DNA of 64,000 bases from Aureliella helgolandensis (GCF_007752135.1 NZ_CP036298.1:7308501-7372500), one strand, 5' to 3'. Positions 19,152 through 29,194 are shown, counted from the stretch's first letter. A program made the numbers and translations. The notes: generated from the letters alone by a model not told the origin.

Positions 19152-19993
19152 TGAGACCCCATGTTAAGCCAAAATATAGTGCAGATAAAAATCGCTGGAA
19201 GTCAATATTCTTTAGCATGACAATCGCCACGCCATTATCATTTGCCTCAGAACCACTCCTGCGTCAACCTTCGCGATTCAGTGCATGCGCTGTGATTCAG
19301 AGATTTAGACTTCAGCAACTGCGATGATTTCTCGGGTATAGGGTACGCAAATGCTTTTGGATTAGCAACTCATCTATATTTAAACAGATTGCCACATCCC
19401 CTATTCCTGGACCAGCAGTTGCAAAAGGGGAGTTCAGGAAATAGTTAACCAGAGCGACTGCATGCTGCATTGATGGAATGAAGCCAACGCAGATTTCGAA
19501 GTGAACCAGCAAAACTGTCTACAAAATCTGAATAAGTCGCGACTAAGGCAAGGGCAATTACTGCCATCAATGGCGCCCTACGTAGTAACATCGAGCGAAT
19601 TAGCTTGCATTCGAGCCAACTCGCTCGCAGCGTCTTCAGCCCACTGCTTTGGCTTAACATACAATCTGCCCCTCACCCCGCGCTTAGCACTACCCTCCCC
19701 CGCTACTGCTCGAGGAAGAGGAAATGGTGCATTTTATGCGAATCGGGATTACTATTGGCGTACAAGGGATGCTCGCTTTGCCTACTAGCAAACGTGTGTT
19801 CTAGGTCACACTTGGTCCGCGGAAGTTTATGCGTCACGGTCTGTACACTGATTCACGCGTCACTCAGACAATCTCCCAGCCTCAAGCCAATAAACCTGCT
19901 TACCACTGGACCTTCCCTCATCCCCTACACAATTTGTGCCTAGTGCATTTTCGGCTAGGCGAGTCCACTAATGCCCCCAAGAGACTTTCGAAA
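19152..19993. other. Intergenic region between divergent glycan genes, nothing firm
   Basis: This 842-base region separates the minus-strand dehydrogenase from the plus-strand glycosyltransferase, so it should hold two promoters. I cannot point to convincing -35/-10 pairs. Minus-strand frames at 19312-19512 and 19445-19660 have no start signal or family resemblance. The frame of the next gene extends upstream to 19829 but the extra residues look non-coding. No dispersed repeat of the window is seen here. Confidence 0.4.
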
Positions 19994-20842
19994 ATGCTCA
20001 CCGTGATTATTCCGGCATGCAATGAAGAGTCCGTAATCGGAGACTGTCTCGCAAGCCTAGCTCGCCAGCAAGAGATTTCAAACGTCGAAATCCTAATTAT
20101 TGCCAATGGATGTAGTGACGGAACTGCAGCGATAGGAAAATCCTTCAATTCGGCATTTGCCGCTCGCGGCATATCCCTACGCGTCCTGTCGTTACCAGCA
20201 GGCAACAAGAATCAAGCCCTGAACGCGGGAGATGCTGCGGCGAGATTCCCCTCTCGCGTGTATCTCGATGCCGATGTTCGGTGCTCACCCTATTTGCTAT
20301 CGCAAATCAACAAGATCCTTTCCGCCCCCTCCCCAACCTATGCAAGCGGGACCATGCAAATCGACGCTACAGGGGACCTCGTAGGAAGATGCTACGCCAA
20401 AATTTGGAAAGCCACTCCGTACATACGCGATACCATCCCCGGATGTGGTTGCTACGCAGTCAACGGTCCAGGCCGCCAACGCTGGACTGACTTTCCGCCC
20501 ATCCATTCCGACGACAAATTCGTTCGCCTACACTTCAATGCGCAAGAGAGAGTGCAAGCAACTGCGGCTTACTACTGGCCCTTGCCTCAAGGATTCCGAA
20601 CCCTGGTTCGAGTCCGCACCCGCTGGACACGCGGAAACCTGCAACTCGCATCCCGTTATCCGTATTTAAAGAAAAATGACGTTCGTAGATTTGCTATCGA
20701 CGGTCGCTTTTTGGGGACGCTTTTTACGAACCCCATCTCGACGATCGTATTTTCTGCTATCTATACGGCAGCCCTAGTTACCGCTGCATTGCAGCTTTGG
20801 AAACAGCAGAAGGACATAAAGTGGGACCGCGCACGAATCTGA
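19994..20842 (+). CDS. Glycosyltransferase family 2
   Basis: 282 residues from the ATG at 19994, chosen because the GT-A fold begins immediately (MLTVIIPACNEESVI). A longer frame from 19829 only adds unstructured residues. Motifs: VEILIIANGCSDGT, the donor/metal motif VYLDADVRCSP, and HSDDKFVRLHFNAQERVQ, equivalent to the acceptor-side box of its paralogue at 13244. One hydrophobic helix near the C-terminus (about 250-270) may anchor it to the membrane; the paralogue lacks it. It is the last glycan gene before the PEP-CTERM/DUF1552 block and stands alone on the plus strand. Sugar specificity unknown. Confidence 0.9.
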   Translation: MLTVIIPACNEESVIGDCLASLARQQEISNVEILIIANGCSDGTAAIGKSFNSAFAARGISLRVLSLPAGNKNQALNAGDAAARFPSRVYLDADVRCSPYLLSQINKILSAPSPTYASGTMQIDATGDLVGRCYAKIWKATPYIRDTIPGCGCYAVNGPGRQRWTDFPPIHSDDKFVRLHFNAQERVQATAAYYWPLPQGFRTLVRVRTRWTRGNLQLASRYPYLKKNDVRRFAIDGRFLGTLFTNPISTIVFSAIYTAALVTAALQLWKQQKDIKWDRARI

Positions 20843-21087
20843 AACGAATGCTGGACCACTCAATGCGTTTTTCAAACCAAGAAAATCCCTCTGTCACCCG
20901 CTATACCGTCAAGAACTAGCTGAACAGAAATTCTTAGGAAGAAGCGTTAGCCTGCTCCCTTTCCGACAGCGGCGGGGCAAGATCTCCTCGTGAATCCCAT
21001 TTGCCCACTCGGTTTTGGCTTACCCCCCCACCGTTACCTCGAGCACCGATCCGCCGCCAAAGTAAATCAGCATAGTTACTCACAACA

Positions 21088-21822
21088 CTACTCAACGACC
21101 GGCAACTTAATCTTTCGACCAGCATTCCGAGAGACTGGTACAATTGCTAACGAACCAATCCCTAACATTGCTAAAACAAACGCAGAGGGTTCGGGTACAG
21201 CTTGTGGAGTCGCGCGTGATAGGTACACGTTATCCAACTGAAAAAAAGCTGGTCCAGTTCGAGACTCGGGAACATACGCTTCGAACGAAACTCTGATTTC
21301 TCTGGTGCGGAACCGTGTCAAATCTAGACTCGCGGTCAGACTGCCTGTGTCGAGGTTCATACTTCCACCTACAAGCCGATACACTTCGACACGGTCGAGG
21401 AGATTGACATACGAACCAGGTTCGTAGATCGCAACGCTAAAAACCCTGTCAAGTTTACCAAGCGGATCGCCCCCCTCATTGAGCATGTCCCAGCCAATTC
21501 GATAATCGAAATTCAACATATCTGAGTTGCGATCAATTCGCCCCACGTCTTGGGAAATACGGATCACACCAATCCCAAAACTATCAAATCCGTGTGTTGC
21601 GGAATATATCCCTTCAGTTGCTTCAGACGTGAATAATCCCAGTCCAGGCACAAAACCATCCTGTCGCACCTCAATCGCAAAGGTCGGGCTGATGTTATCG
21701 TTGATACTCCATTGAATAAAGTTACCGGTCTCAAAACTTCCATTTCTAATGAATGCAGCTTGGCTTGTATTCGACACTAATACCGCCAACAGCATTATGA
21801 TCAGGATAGACAGCGGTTTCAT
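21088..21822 (-). CDS. PEP-CTERM sorting-domain protein with an extended tail
   Basis: 244 residues from the ATG at 21822, which has AGGAG ten bases upstream; an ATG three codons earlier is too close to that site. Signal peptide MKPLSILIIMLLAVLVSNTS. The mature part (FIRNGSFETGNFIQWSINDN and onward) resembles the beta-sandwich found in many PEP-CTERM proteins: an N-G-S-F-E-x-G opening and a C-terminal FQLDNVYL strand. The sorting signal is VPEPSAF, a hydrophobic helix (VLAMLGIGSLAIVPV) and then SRNAGRKIKLPVVE. The last piece is longer and less basic than normal, ending in a hydrophobic PVVE. It is a candidate exosortase substrate. Confidence 0.88.
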   Translation of the reverse strand: MKPLSILIIMLLAVLVSNTSQAAFIRNGSFETGNFIQWSINDNISPTFAIEVRQDGFVPGLGLFTSEATEGIYSATHGFDSFGIGVIRISQDVGRIDRNSDMLNFDYRIGWDMLNEGGDPLGKLDRVFSVAIYEPGSYVNLLDRVEVYRLVGGSMNLDTGSLTASLDLTRFRTREIRVSFEAYVPESRTGPAFFQLDNVYLSRATPQAVPEPSAFVLAMLGIGSLAIVPVSRNAGRKIKLPVVE

Positions 21823-22222
21823 CGGGTACATACTCCTTGGATATTGAAATTTCAGCTAAACATATACTATAGCCAATGTTGGCCCATCCTCAGCTTTCGC
21901 CTCGCAAAAAACACTGCGCTTACGCTGGCCAATTGGAGCAAGTGCCAACCTCCAGAATTGGGGCACTTTTCCACAGCCAACACTTTTAAAGCTAACCTAA
22001 CGATTAAGCCTCGCAGACAATCGTGACACATTTTGCCAGCTGCGCCACCTGAAACAGGCCCAAGCCCCCGCAACTAACTAGCTTTCATTCATATTGATCT
22101 CCGTGTCGGCGGCAACTGATGCAAGCATGAAACGTGCAAAAGGTGATACTTTTCAGTGAGAGACACTTTCCAACTTTATAAAAACTAGCGGGACGCTCGC
22201 TACCTGGACTGAGCTCAACATT
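21823..22222. other. Intergenic region upstream of the PEP-CTERM gene, nothing recognised
   Basis: Contains the ribosome binding site of the PEP-CTERM gene (AGGAG) and an AT-rich stretch TATAGTATATG about 30-40 bases before its start codon, a possible -10 region without a clear -35. Nothing else is seen down to the end of the DUF1552 gene. Confidence 0.35.
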
Positions 22223-23578
22223 TCACGCTAACTCGCTCAACGTACCCGTCGATGACGCGAAGGAGTCGATTTCCAATCCTAGTTGCTGAAGCATTGAGAC
22301 ATACAGATTCGGCAACGGATAGTCTGTCGGCTGATCAAACGATAAGTGCTGGCCATGTTGGAATCCACCTCCCGCTAACAGAATAGGCATGTTCCGCGAG
22401 TCATGATTATTGGCATTGCCTAGATTCGAACCAAACAGAACCATTGTCTTTTCCAATAAACCTTGCCCCTGCTCCTGTGTTTGCGCGAGTTTATTCAAAA
22501 ACCGCCCCAACGCTCCCACAACCTGCTCCTCCACCACAGTCAACTGCGCAAGCTTCTCAGGATCCTTGCCGTGGTGCGACAAATTGTGGTAGTCAATCGT
22601 AACTCCATTAATGTCAGGTACTTGATTAAAGCCATTGATGAAGTAGGTCAAAAATCGCGTTGAGTTGGATTCCAAAGCCAAGTGCATCATGTCGTACATC
22701 AAGTCCATGCGTTCAACGATCTGCGTTGCGCTCGGTATATCTCGCGGTGGTTCCTGATCCACCACCGGCTTGGGACGATGCGTCCAGGCCTGAGCTTTGA
22801 CAAGCTGCTGTTCCGCTTCACGCACCGAATTGAAGTATTGATCCAGCTTCTGCCGATCTCGTCCGCTCACCAGCGGCGTCAACCCGCGACGCTGCTCGCC
22901 CAGCGCATCCAAGACGCTTTGCCCCACTTCTAATTTTTGTAGCTGCCGCTGCTGCTCTCGTGCATTGCCGGCCAAAAACAACTGCCGAAAAATTTGGGAC
23001 GGACGAGACTCCGTGGGGACTTCCACACCACTACTCGACCACGACAACCCTGGTCCTGTCTCCGTTAGAGCGAGCGACGCAAAGCGAGTCGTCCCTCCCA
23101 ACTTTGAAGCAGCCAATTGATCTAGGGAGATGCTATTGCGAAACCCCGCACTCAGCGGGTGCGGCGCAGCCGTCAAAAAAGACTTGCTCGAGTAGTGCCC
23201 TCCATCCACCTCCGGATGCGAAGCCCCCGAAATGACTGTGAAGTGGTCGCGATGCGACTCAAGGAGCCTCAAATACCTTGGCAGATCGTAGTTGCGACCA
23301 CTCCGATTGGGGATGAAGTGAGGGGCGTGCAAACCAAGGCCGACGTTAATGGCTACCATCCGCATTCCGCCCGGCTCGGGCTCGGGCACCACCGGAGCGT
23401 CCGCTTCAGCCTCTTGCGCCACCACCGGCATTTCTTCAATGGCGGTCTGTGGCTCAGGGGCCACATGCGAACCAGCCACCTGAGAATTGGAATTGGTCGA
23501 GCGTTGGCATGCCTCCAGTACTGGTAGAAACAAGGCGACCCCAGATGCCTGCAAAAATCTGCGTCGTACCGTGCTCAT
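22223..23578 (-). CDS. DUF1552 domain protein with Tat-type signal
   Basis: 451 residues. DUF1552 proteins are exported proteins of unknown function, very common in Planctomycetes and nearly always beside a DUF1592/PSD1-type cytochrome-like gene. The N-terminus is a twin-arginine signal, RRRFLQ at 5-10, followed by a hydrophobic stretch. A Cys at 24 (LEAC) could be a lipidation site, though the lipobox is imperfect. The family opening is seen as MRMVAINVGLGLHAPHFIP. Typical inner motifs are VISGASHPEVDGGHYSS, ISLDQLAA, and later YHNLSHHGKDPEKLAQL and LFGSNLGNANNHDSRNMPIL, with several His/Asp residues that could bind metal. It reads from the same strand as the DUF1592 gene upstream, but 2.1 kb of repeats lie between them. 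Confidence 0.93.
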   Translation of the reverse strand: MSTVRRRFLQASGVALFLPVLEACQRSTNSNSQVAGSHVAPEPQTAIEEMPVVAQEAEADAPVVPEPEPGGMRMVAINVGLGLHAPHFIPNRSGRNYDLPRYLRLLESHRDHFTVISGASHPEVDGGHYSSKSFLTAAPHPLSAGFRNSISLDQLAASKLGGTTRFASLALTETGPGLSWSSSGVEVPTESRPSQIFRQLFLAGNAREQQRQLQKLEVGQSVLDALGEQRRGLTPLVSGRDRQKLDQYFNSVREAEQQLVKAQAWTHRPKPVVDQEPPRDIPSATQIVERMDLMYDMMHLALESNSTRFLTYFINGFNQVPDINGVTIDYHNLSHHGKDPEKLAQLTVVEEQVVGALGRFLNKLAQTQEQGQGLLEKTMVLFGSNLGNANNHDSRNMPILLAGGGFQHGQHLSFDQPTDYPLPNLYVSMLQQLGLEIDSFASSTGTLSELA

Positions 23579-25671
23579 TTCAGTTCCCTGAAAGTTAAGG
23601 TGTTAGCTGCCCAGCGGATTGCAGGCCGTCCATCTGACAAATCGACGCGGCACAAGTGTTTGTCGATTTAGGAGCGATTTCGCTTTCAACGCGAAGACAA
23701 CTCCCCAAATCACGCTGTAGCGGTAGTTCCCCTGCCCTGCTCACACGGCGGGATACCATTTCGAAGAACTGCTAGCTTCCCATGCTCTATTCTACCTGCA
23801 ACATGCAGGGGTGGATCACACGCATTGCAGATTTTCCGGTACAGTCCCCAGTTATCCTTGCGCAGTCGAAAATTCAGTACGAAAATCCAGACGGGTGGCA
23901 AACCTCATATCTTGTTCCTCAGACGTACAATTCACTTTCGACCTCTCGACCCTCCCATTCAATGCAAAGCAAAACAATCCCTCCCAGCTACCCCAACGCC
24001 AAGCTGTCGTTCAAAGCGCGCCACCGCAGCCAAGTATCCAAGCAGACGTTTTGACAGAAAGATAGAGACAGAAAAATAGAATGATCGCGAGGAAGCTAGC
24101 GATCCGGCAATGGGCTATTAGCTCTATTTTCCTGTCTCCATCTTTCAGTCTATCACCCTCCCTTTGCGTCTTAGCGACTTTGCGCGCAACCCGTCTGCCG
24201 TTCCAGATCTCGCGCAAAGACGCCAAGCCGCAAAGATATGATAAGCTGCCAGACTGCCGCAAGCTCAGCACGGTGCCCCAAGCAAGGCGTCGAAACATGA
24301 CAAGCGAACGCGGCTTGATAATCGCAATAGCTTTCGCGTATTTGGCGTCTTTCGCGGTTGCTATGTCTCCGTAACCGCTCAAAGCAATCAGGGGAATTCT
24401 GGCGAATCACACTACGGTTCAACCCCAAATCCTACCCCTGGCTCCGTCACGGAGATTGGAAAACGGAATTCTGCACAATCTCATGCTCTAGGTGCGCCCA
24501 CCGCAGCGAAGTATCCAGGCAGACGTTATGACAGCAACATAGAGACAGAAAAACAGGATGCTCACGGGGAAGCTAGCGTTCCGGCAACGGGCAATTGGCC
24601 TTATTTCCCTGTCTCCATCTTTCAGCCTATCCCCCTCCCTTTGCGTCTTAGCGACTTTGCGCGCAACCCGTCTGCCGTTCCAGATCTCGCGCAAAGACGC
24701 CAAGCCGCAAAGTTAAGATAAGCTGCCAGACCGCCGTAAGCTCAGCACGGTGCCCAAAGCAAGGCGTCCCAACATGACAAGCGAACGCGGCTTGATAATC
24801 GCAATATCTTTTGCGTATTTAGCGTCTTTCGCGGTTGCCATGTCCCCGTAACCGCTCAAAGCAATCAGGGGAATTCTGGCGAATCACACTACGGTTCAAC
24901 TCCAACTCCTACCCCTGGCTCCGTCACGGAGATTGGAAAACGGAATTCTGCACAATCTCATGCGCTAGGTGCGCCCACCGCAGCGAAGTATCCAGGCAGA
25001 CGTTAGGACAGAAAGATAGAGACGGAAAAACAGGATGCTCACGGGGAAGCTAGCGTTCCGGCAACGGGCAATTGGCTCTATTTTCCTGTCTCCATCTTTC
25101 AGTCTCCCCCCCCTCCCTTTGCGTCTTAGCGACTTTGCGCGCAACCCGTCTGCCGTTCCAGATCTCGCGCAAAGACGCCAAGCCGCAAAGATAAGATAAG
25201 CTGCCAGACCGCCGTAAGCTCAGCACGGTGCCCAAAGCAAGGCGTCCCAACATGACAAGCGAACGCGGCTTGATAATCGCAATATCTTTCGCGTATTTAG
25301 CGTCTTTCGCGGTTGCTTTGTCTCCATGACGGCTCAGAGCAATTAGCTCTATTTTTCTGTCTCCATTTTTCCGTCTATGCCTGTTCCCTTTGTATCTTAG
25401 CGGCTTTGCGCGCAACCCGTCTGCAGTTCCAGATCTCGCGCAAAGACGCCAAGCCGCAAAGTTAAGACAAGCTGCCAGACCGCCGTAAGCTCAGCACGGT
25501 GCCCAAAGCAAGGCGTCCCAACATGACAAGCGAACGCGGCTTGATAATCGCAATATCTTTCGCGTATTTGGCGACTTTTGCGGTTACAATGCCCCTGCAA
25601 TTGCTCAAAGCAATCAGGAGAATCCCTGCGAGTCCCACCGCGGTTCCACTCCCCCCCTGACACTGAGGCTG
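23579..25671. repeat. Repeat block: family D remnant and four family C units (period ~478 bp)
   Basis: A degraded family D element lies at about 23640-23770 (TTTGTCGATTTA, ACGCTGTAGCGGTAGTT, GCGGGATACCATTTCGAA). Four family C inverted repeats (CTTTGCGTCTTAGCGAC to AAGCCGCAAAG) then lie at 24162-24235, 24639-24712, 25117-25190 and 25388-25461. The first three are 477-478 bases apart; the last is 271 bases on, so its unit has lost about 200 bases. Each full unit opens with a phrase like AAGTATCCAGGCAGACGTTA and carries GCGAACGCGGCTTGATAATC. This is a different, longer unit than block 1 (242 bp) around the same hairpin. No gene. Confidence 0.85.
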
Positions 25672-28080
25672 TTAGGGAGACTGGAAAATGGAACTCTGCA
25701 CAACCTCGTGCACTAGCGTCCTCAGACCATTGCCGCCGGAGCGCGTGCGATCGATGACATTGTGAATCTCCATCCGATCGGAAAAACGCATGGCGCGTCC
25801 GGTCGCATAGGTCATGAGCTTCCCGGTAATGCAGCGCATGATGTCGGCCTCGCGCAGCAACAACCAGCGTTTGAATTCGCGAACATCCTCGAAATGCATA
25901 CCGTCGGGGGTCGTCCCCGTCGCGTCGACGGGCAAGCCAACTTTGTATTTCACCCATGAATGGGTAAAAGCAGAGCGACTTAAACCGGATCTCTTGCCAT
26001 CGCCTAGGGTGCGGTAGTGCTCACGGTAGCCACCAATGGGATCGAAACTCTCCAAAGCGAAGCCAGGCGGGTCCATGCGATCATGACAACTCGCACACAA
26101 GCTATTGTCGCGGTGGGCTGCCAATTGTTCGCGCAGCGTGCGGGCACCACGAATGTCGGGCTCTACCCCTGAAACCGTCGGGGGCGGAGGTGGGATCGGA
26201 CGCCCCATGATATGCTCGGCCACCCAAGCACCTCGCAAAACCGGTGAGGTGTTCGTCCCGTTGGCGGTAACTTTCAGAACACTGGCTTGCGTTAATACTC
26301 CACCACGCCAGCTGTCTTCTGGCAAGGGCACCCAACGCATTTCCTGCCCCGTGATATCGGGGACGCCATAGTGAGCCGCCAATCTCTCATTCAGAAACGT
26401 GAATTTGGAGTCGATGACCTGCATCACGTCTAAATCTTTGTCGAGTAAGTGTTGCAGAAAATGCTCAGTTTCAGCAAGCATCGAGCGTTGCAAGAGTTCA
26501 TCGAACTCTGGAAATAACTCCTGATCCGGTGTCGTAAAATCGATTTCACGCAGTCCTAGCCACTGCCCGCCAAAATTGCGAACCAGTGCCTCACCGCGTG
26601 GTGCCGACAGCAATCGCTCGACTTGCTGCCGGAGGATAGCTGGATGGCTGAGCTTGCCGGCATGTGCGATCCGAAGAAGTTCCACATCTGGCGTTGAACT
26701 CCACAAGAAATAACTCAAGCGAGCTGCAAGTGCGTAATCGCTAATACGCTGTCGCCCGCGAGAATCCTCGATTGGCTGTTCATTAAGAAATAAGAAATCG
26801 GACGAGCAAAGTAGCGTCTGCAAGGCAAATCGTAGGGAAGCTTCGAAATTATCCCCAAACTCAAGACGCTGCTCCACCAAACCAACGTAGAACTCCTGCT
26901 CCCCATCCCTGAGCGGTCGGCGGAGGGCACGTGGCAGCAAACGTTTCAGAATTTGCTCGGCATCTGCCAGGGTGGCTTGTTCGACATCCAAATCTCCGAG
27001 CAACTGCTGGCGGCTGGCCGGCGGCCACTCCTCGAGTGGTCCTTCAATCGTAATATCGCCAATTTCCAAACCAGGTCCGGTGTAAGTATCAGCTCCCTTA
27101 CGGATATCGATCGTATTGTAGCACTGAAATTTATACGTTCCGCCCGCTTCCATTAATCGATCGGTAAACTCAAGATCCGTCCAAATATTGGGAGGGATAT
27201 CGTAGTAGCCCACCACATGCTTCTCGCGGCGACTGGTAAGGGTATCCCCTCCATAGATGCGCAGGGTTACCGGCGCGTCAGACTGAATGGCTCGCACGCG
27301 CACTCTCCCGCGATAGGTACCTGCAGGTACCTTGAGTTTGACGAATTCGATAAGATTGGTGGGGCAGTAATCGGACTGAAAGATAACGATTCCCTCTGGC
27401 GTCTTGCGGAACATGCTCCCGAACTTGGAAGCGCGTGCCACGTTACCGCGATGATCTCGATCACGCAGGAAATTGGTACGGTGTTTGATCTGAGGAGGAG
27501 CCTCAGGAGGTCCTAACACATTCCCCAGGATGAGCTCACTGGTTTTTAGGTAAGCTCGGATCGTTTCCGGGGAGAGGACCAGTCCTTCGCCGACATTGTC
27601 GAAGCCGGCGGTAGAAGCATCTTGCGGCAACAAATGCTGGAGGGGTAGTTGAATATTGAATAGATCGTGAATGGTGTTTTCGTATTCGACGCGATTTAGC
27701 CGCCGCAGCACAACTTCGGCTCGTTGCTCTTCCGCCTGCTGGATGCCTTCCGCTAGTTTGGCCAAGATCGCACGTCGCTCTTCGGCAGACGGCTGCTCGG
27801 CGTCAGCTGGCGGCATATCTCCACGGCTAAGCCGATCGAAGACACGAACCCATCTCTGCGTAGACTCTTCGTCTTCAAAAGTTGTTTCGAGTTGCGAAAG
27901 ATCAAAACCGGCTTCTGCATCGGCCCCTGCATGACAATCAACACAGAAGGACTGAGAAAAACTGCTTAGCGTCGCATTTACACCAAACGCCAGCAACGGT
28001 AAAGAGTTAAGAACCGAAAACGTGAGGATAAAAGACGCGTTCAATAGTGCTCGAAAATCGAGATATCGGTACTTGCTCAT
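25672..28080 (-). CDS. PSD1-type protein (DUF1587/1595/1592/1588/1585) with c-type haem motifs
   Basis: 802 residues from the ATG at 28080, preceded by GGAGGAG; a TTG five codons earlier lies inside that site. Exported: hydrophobic N-terminus up to about residue 36, then a cytochrome-like CVDCHAG (Cys46, Cys49, His50). Further motifs in family order are YENTIHDLFNIQLPLQHLLP (DUF1587), a beta-sandwich middle part (about 230-360), LPRALRRPLRDGE (DUF1595), ALAARLSYFLWSSTPDVELL (DUF1592), then CASCHDRMDPPGFALESFDP around 660-680 (DUF1588, second CxxCH). The C-terminal part is DUF1585. The function is not established; the haem-type motifs suggest an extracytoplasmic redox role. It is the usual partner of the DUF1552 gene downstream. 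Confidence 0.93.
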   Translation of the reverse strand: MSKYRYLDFRALLNASFILTFSVLNSLPLLAFGVNATLSSFSQSFCVDCHAGADAEAGFDLSQLETTFEDEESTQRWVRVFDRLSRGDMPPADAEQPSAEERRAILAKLAEGIQQAEEQRAEVVLRRLNRVEYENTIHDLFNIQLPLQHLLPQDASTAGFDNVGEGLVLSPETIRAYLKTSELILGNVLGPPEAPPQIKHRTNFLRDRDHRGNVARASKFGSMFRKTPEGIVIFQSDYCPTNLIEFVKLKVPAGTYRGRVRVRAIQSDAPVTLRIYGGDTLTSRREKHVVGYYDIPPNIWTDLEFTDRLMEAGGTYKFQCYNTIDIRKGADTYTGPGLEIGDITIEGPLEEWPPASRQQLLGDLDVEQATLADAEQILKRLLPRALRRPLRDGEQEFYVGLVEQRLEFGDNFEASLRFALQTLLCSSDFLFLNEQPIEDSRGRQRISDYALAARLSYFLWSSTPDVELLRIAHAGKLSHPAILRQQVERLLSAPRGEALVRNFGGQWLGLREIDFTTPDQELFPEFDELLQRSMLAETEHFLQHLLDKDLDVMQVIDSKFTFLNERLAAHYGVPDITGQEMRWVPLPEDSWRGGVLTQASVLKVTANGTNTSPVLRGAWVAEHIMGRPIPPPPPTVSGVEPDIRGARTLREQLAAHRDNSLCASCHDRMDPPGFALESFDPIGGYREHYRTLGDGKRSGLSRSAFTHSWVKYKVGLPVDATGTTPDGMHFEDVREFKRWLLLREADIMRCITGKLMTYATGRAMRFSDRMEIHNVIDRTRSGGNGLRTLVHEVVQSSIFQSP

Positions 28081-28240
28081 CCGACTCCTCCTCAATCAGT
28101 CTTCTAAAAATGGAGTACAACCCCGATAGGGTGTATTAACTCCAGATCATCTGCAATTACTACTGCCAGTCCATCAACTCCAACTTGCACCTAAACTCAA
28201 GGAATCGAAAAAATTCAGTCGCAAAATCCCTTATCGAGCT

Positions 28241-29194
28241 TTACAACTGTACCCCATTCCACCCATGCCACCATTTTGTGGGCTGCCAGAATATGAGACT
28301 ATAGGCAGAGGCCACACGTGCAGCCTTCTTTTGTTTGGGAAGGCAACCCAGGACATTTCCGATACAATACCGAACTGCCGCATGCATCCATAGAATGCAT
28401 CCCATGGCGATCCATCCTGGTGTCGAAAAGTGCTTTCGAGCATAGTGCATTTGACCTCGCGTCCTTGCAAGCATGCGTGTCGATTGGAATGCATTCCCAC
28501 TCCCTGCAAGATGCTTGATGCGAGATGCACCGGTCATCATTATCGGCCGCCCCGTCTGCCCAATCCGGTAGCACAGGTCGACCTCTTCGGAATACAATTT
28601 GAACGACTCATCGAAACCTCCAATTCCATTCCAAACGGCTCGATCAACCATCATGTACGCTCCATTGAGAACCTCAACCTCGCCACAAAAAGTTGGACTT
28701 CGATCAACAAGTTGATGAGATTTCCCATGGATTCCGAATAAATTTTTCAATGCCAGAGCTAGAGAAGGCAGACGCAGGTAGCAACCAGGATCGATCTCAC
28801 CACTTTCGAGCAGAGTGACACCGCCCCAAGCAGCGGCATGTGGATTCGAATCTGCGAACTCTACTAACCTTACAAGCGCTTTATTGGAGCGGACGATTGT
28901 GTCAGGATTCAGCAAAAGTAAGTATTTTCCAGATGCATGGCTCGCAGCTAGGTTGTTTCCGGCTCCAAAGCCTCGATTATCCAAGTTCGCCACGACATGC
29001 ACTTCTGGGAAGTGCTCGGAAACCATTTCAGCAGTCCCGTCACTTGAATTATCCACCACAATGACTTCGAACGACAGTTCCGCCCGTGAGGTGTTGAGAA
29101 ACAAGCTCGTTAGGCAGTCTCGGATCAATTCCTTGGAGTTGTAACCAACGATTAGAATACTAACTTTGGTCTCAAAGGGACGCATCGCGGACAT
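28241..29194 (-). CDS. Glycosyltransferase family 2 (rhamnosyltransferase-like)
   Basis: 317 residues from the ATG at 29194; a TTG three codons earlier is also in frame. GT-A motifs: VSILIVGYNSKELIRDCL, SFEVIVVDNSSDGTAEMV, NRGFGAGNNLAASHASGKYL and the metal-binding LLLLNPDTIV. VLNGAYMMVDRAVWNGIGGF and EEVDLCYRIGQTGRPIMM are typical of WbbL-like rhamnosyl- and related transferases. One hydrophobic stretch toward the C-terminus (MGCILWMHAAVRYCIG) may touch the membrane. It should add one sugar of the repeat unit. First glycan gene after the PSD1 block; it reads on the minus strand with the rest of the 28-38 kb cluster. Its donor sugar cannot be told. Confidence 0.92.
   Translation of the reverse strand: MSAMRPFETKVSILIVGYNSKELIRDCLTSLFLNTSRAELSFEVIVVDNSSDGTAEMVSEHFPEVHVVANLDNRGFGAGNNLAASHASGKYLLLLNPDTIVRSNKALVRLVEFADSNPHAAAWGGVTLLESGEIDPGCYLRLPSLALALKNLFGIHGKSHQLVDRSPTFCGEVEVLNGAYMMVDRAVWNGIGGFDESFKLYSEEVDLCYRIGQTGRPIMMTGASRIKHLAGSGNAFQSTRMLARTRGQMHYARKHFSTPGWIAMGCILWMHAAVRYCIGNVLGCLPKQKKAARVASAYSLIFWQPTKWWHGWNGVQL

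Noticed and set aside
24011-25415. Open frames of 70-190 residues in the 24-25.6 kb block as genes
   Set aside because: They translate the tandem repeat, appear in equivalent form in each unit, overlap on both strands and have no ribosome binding site.
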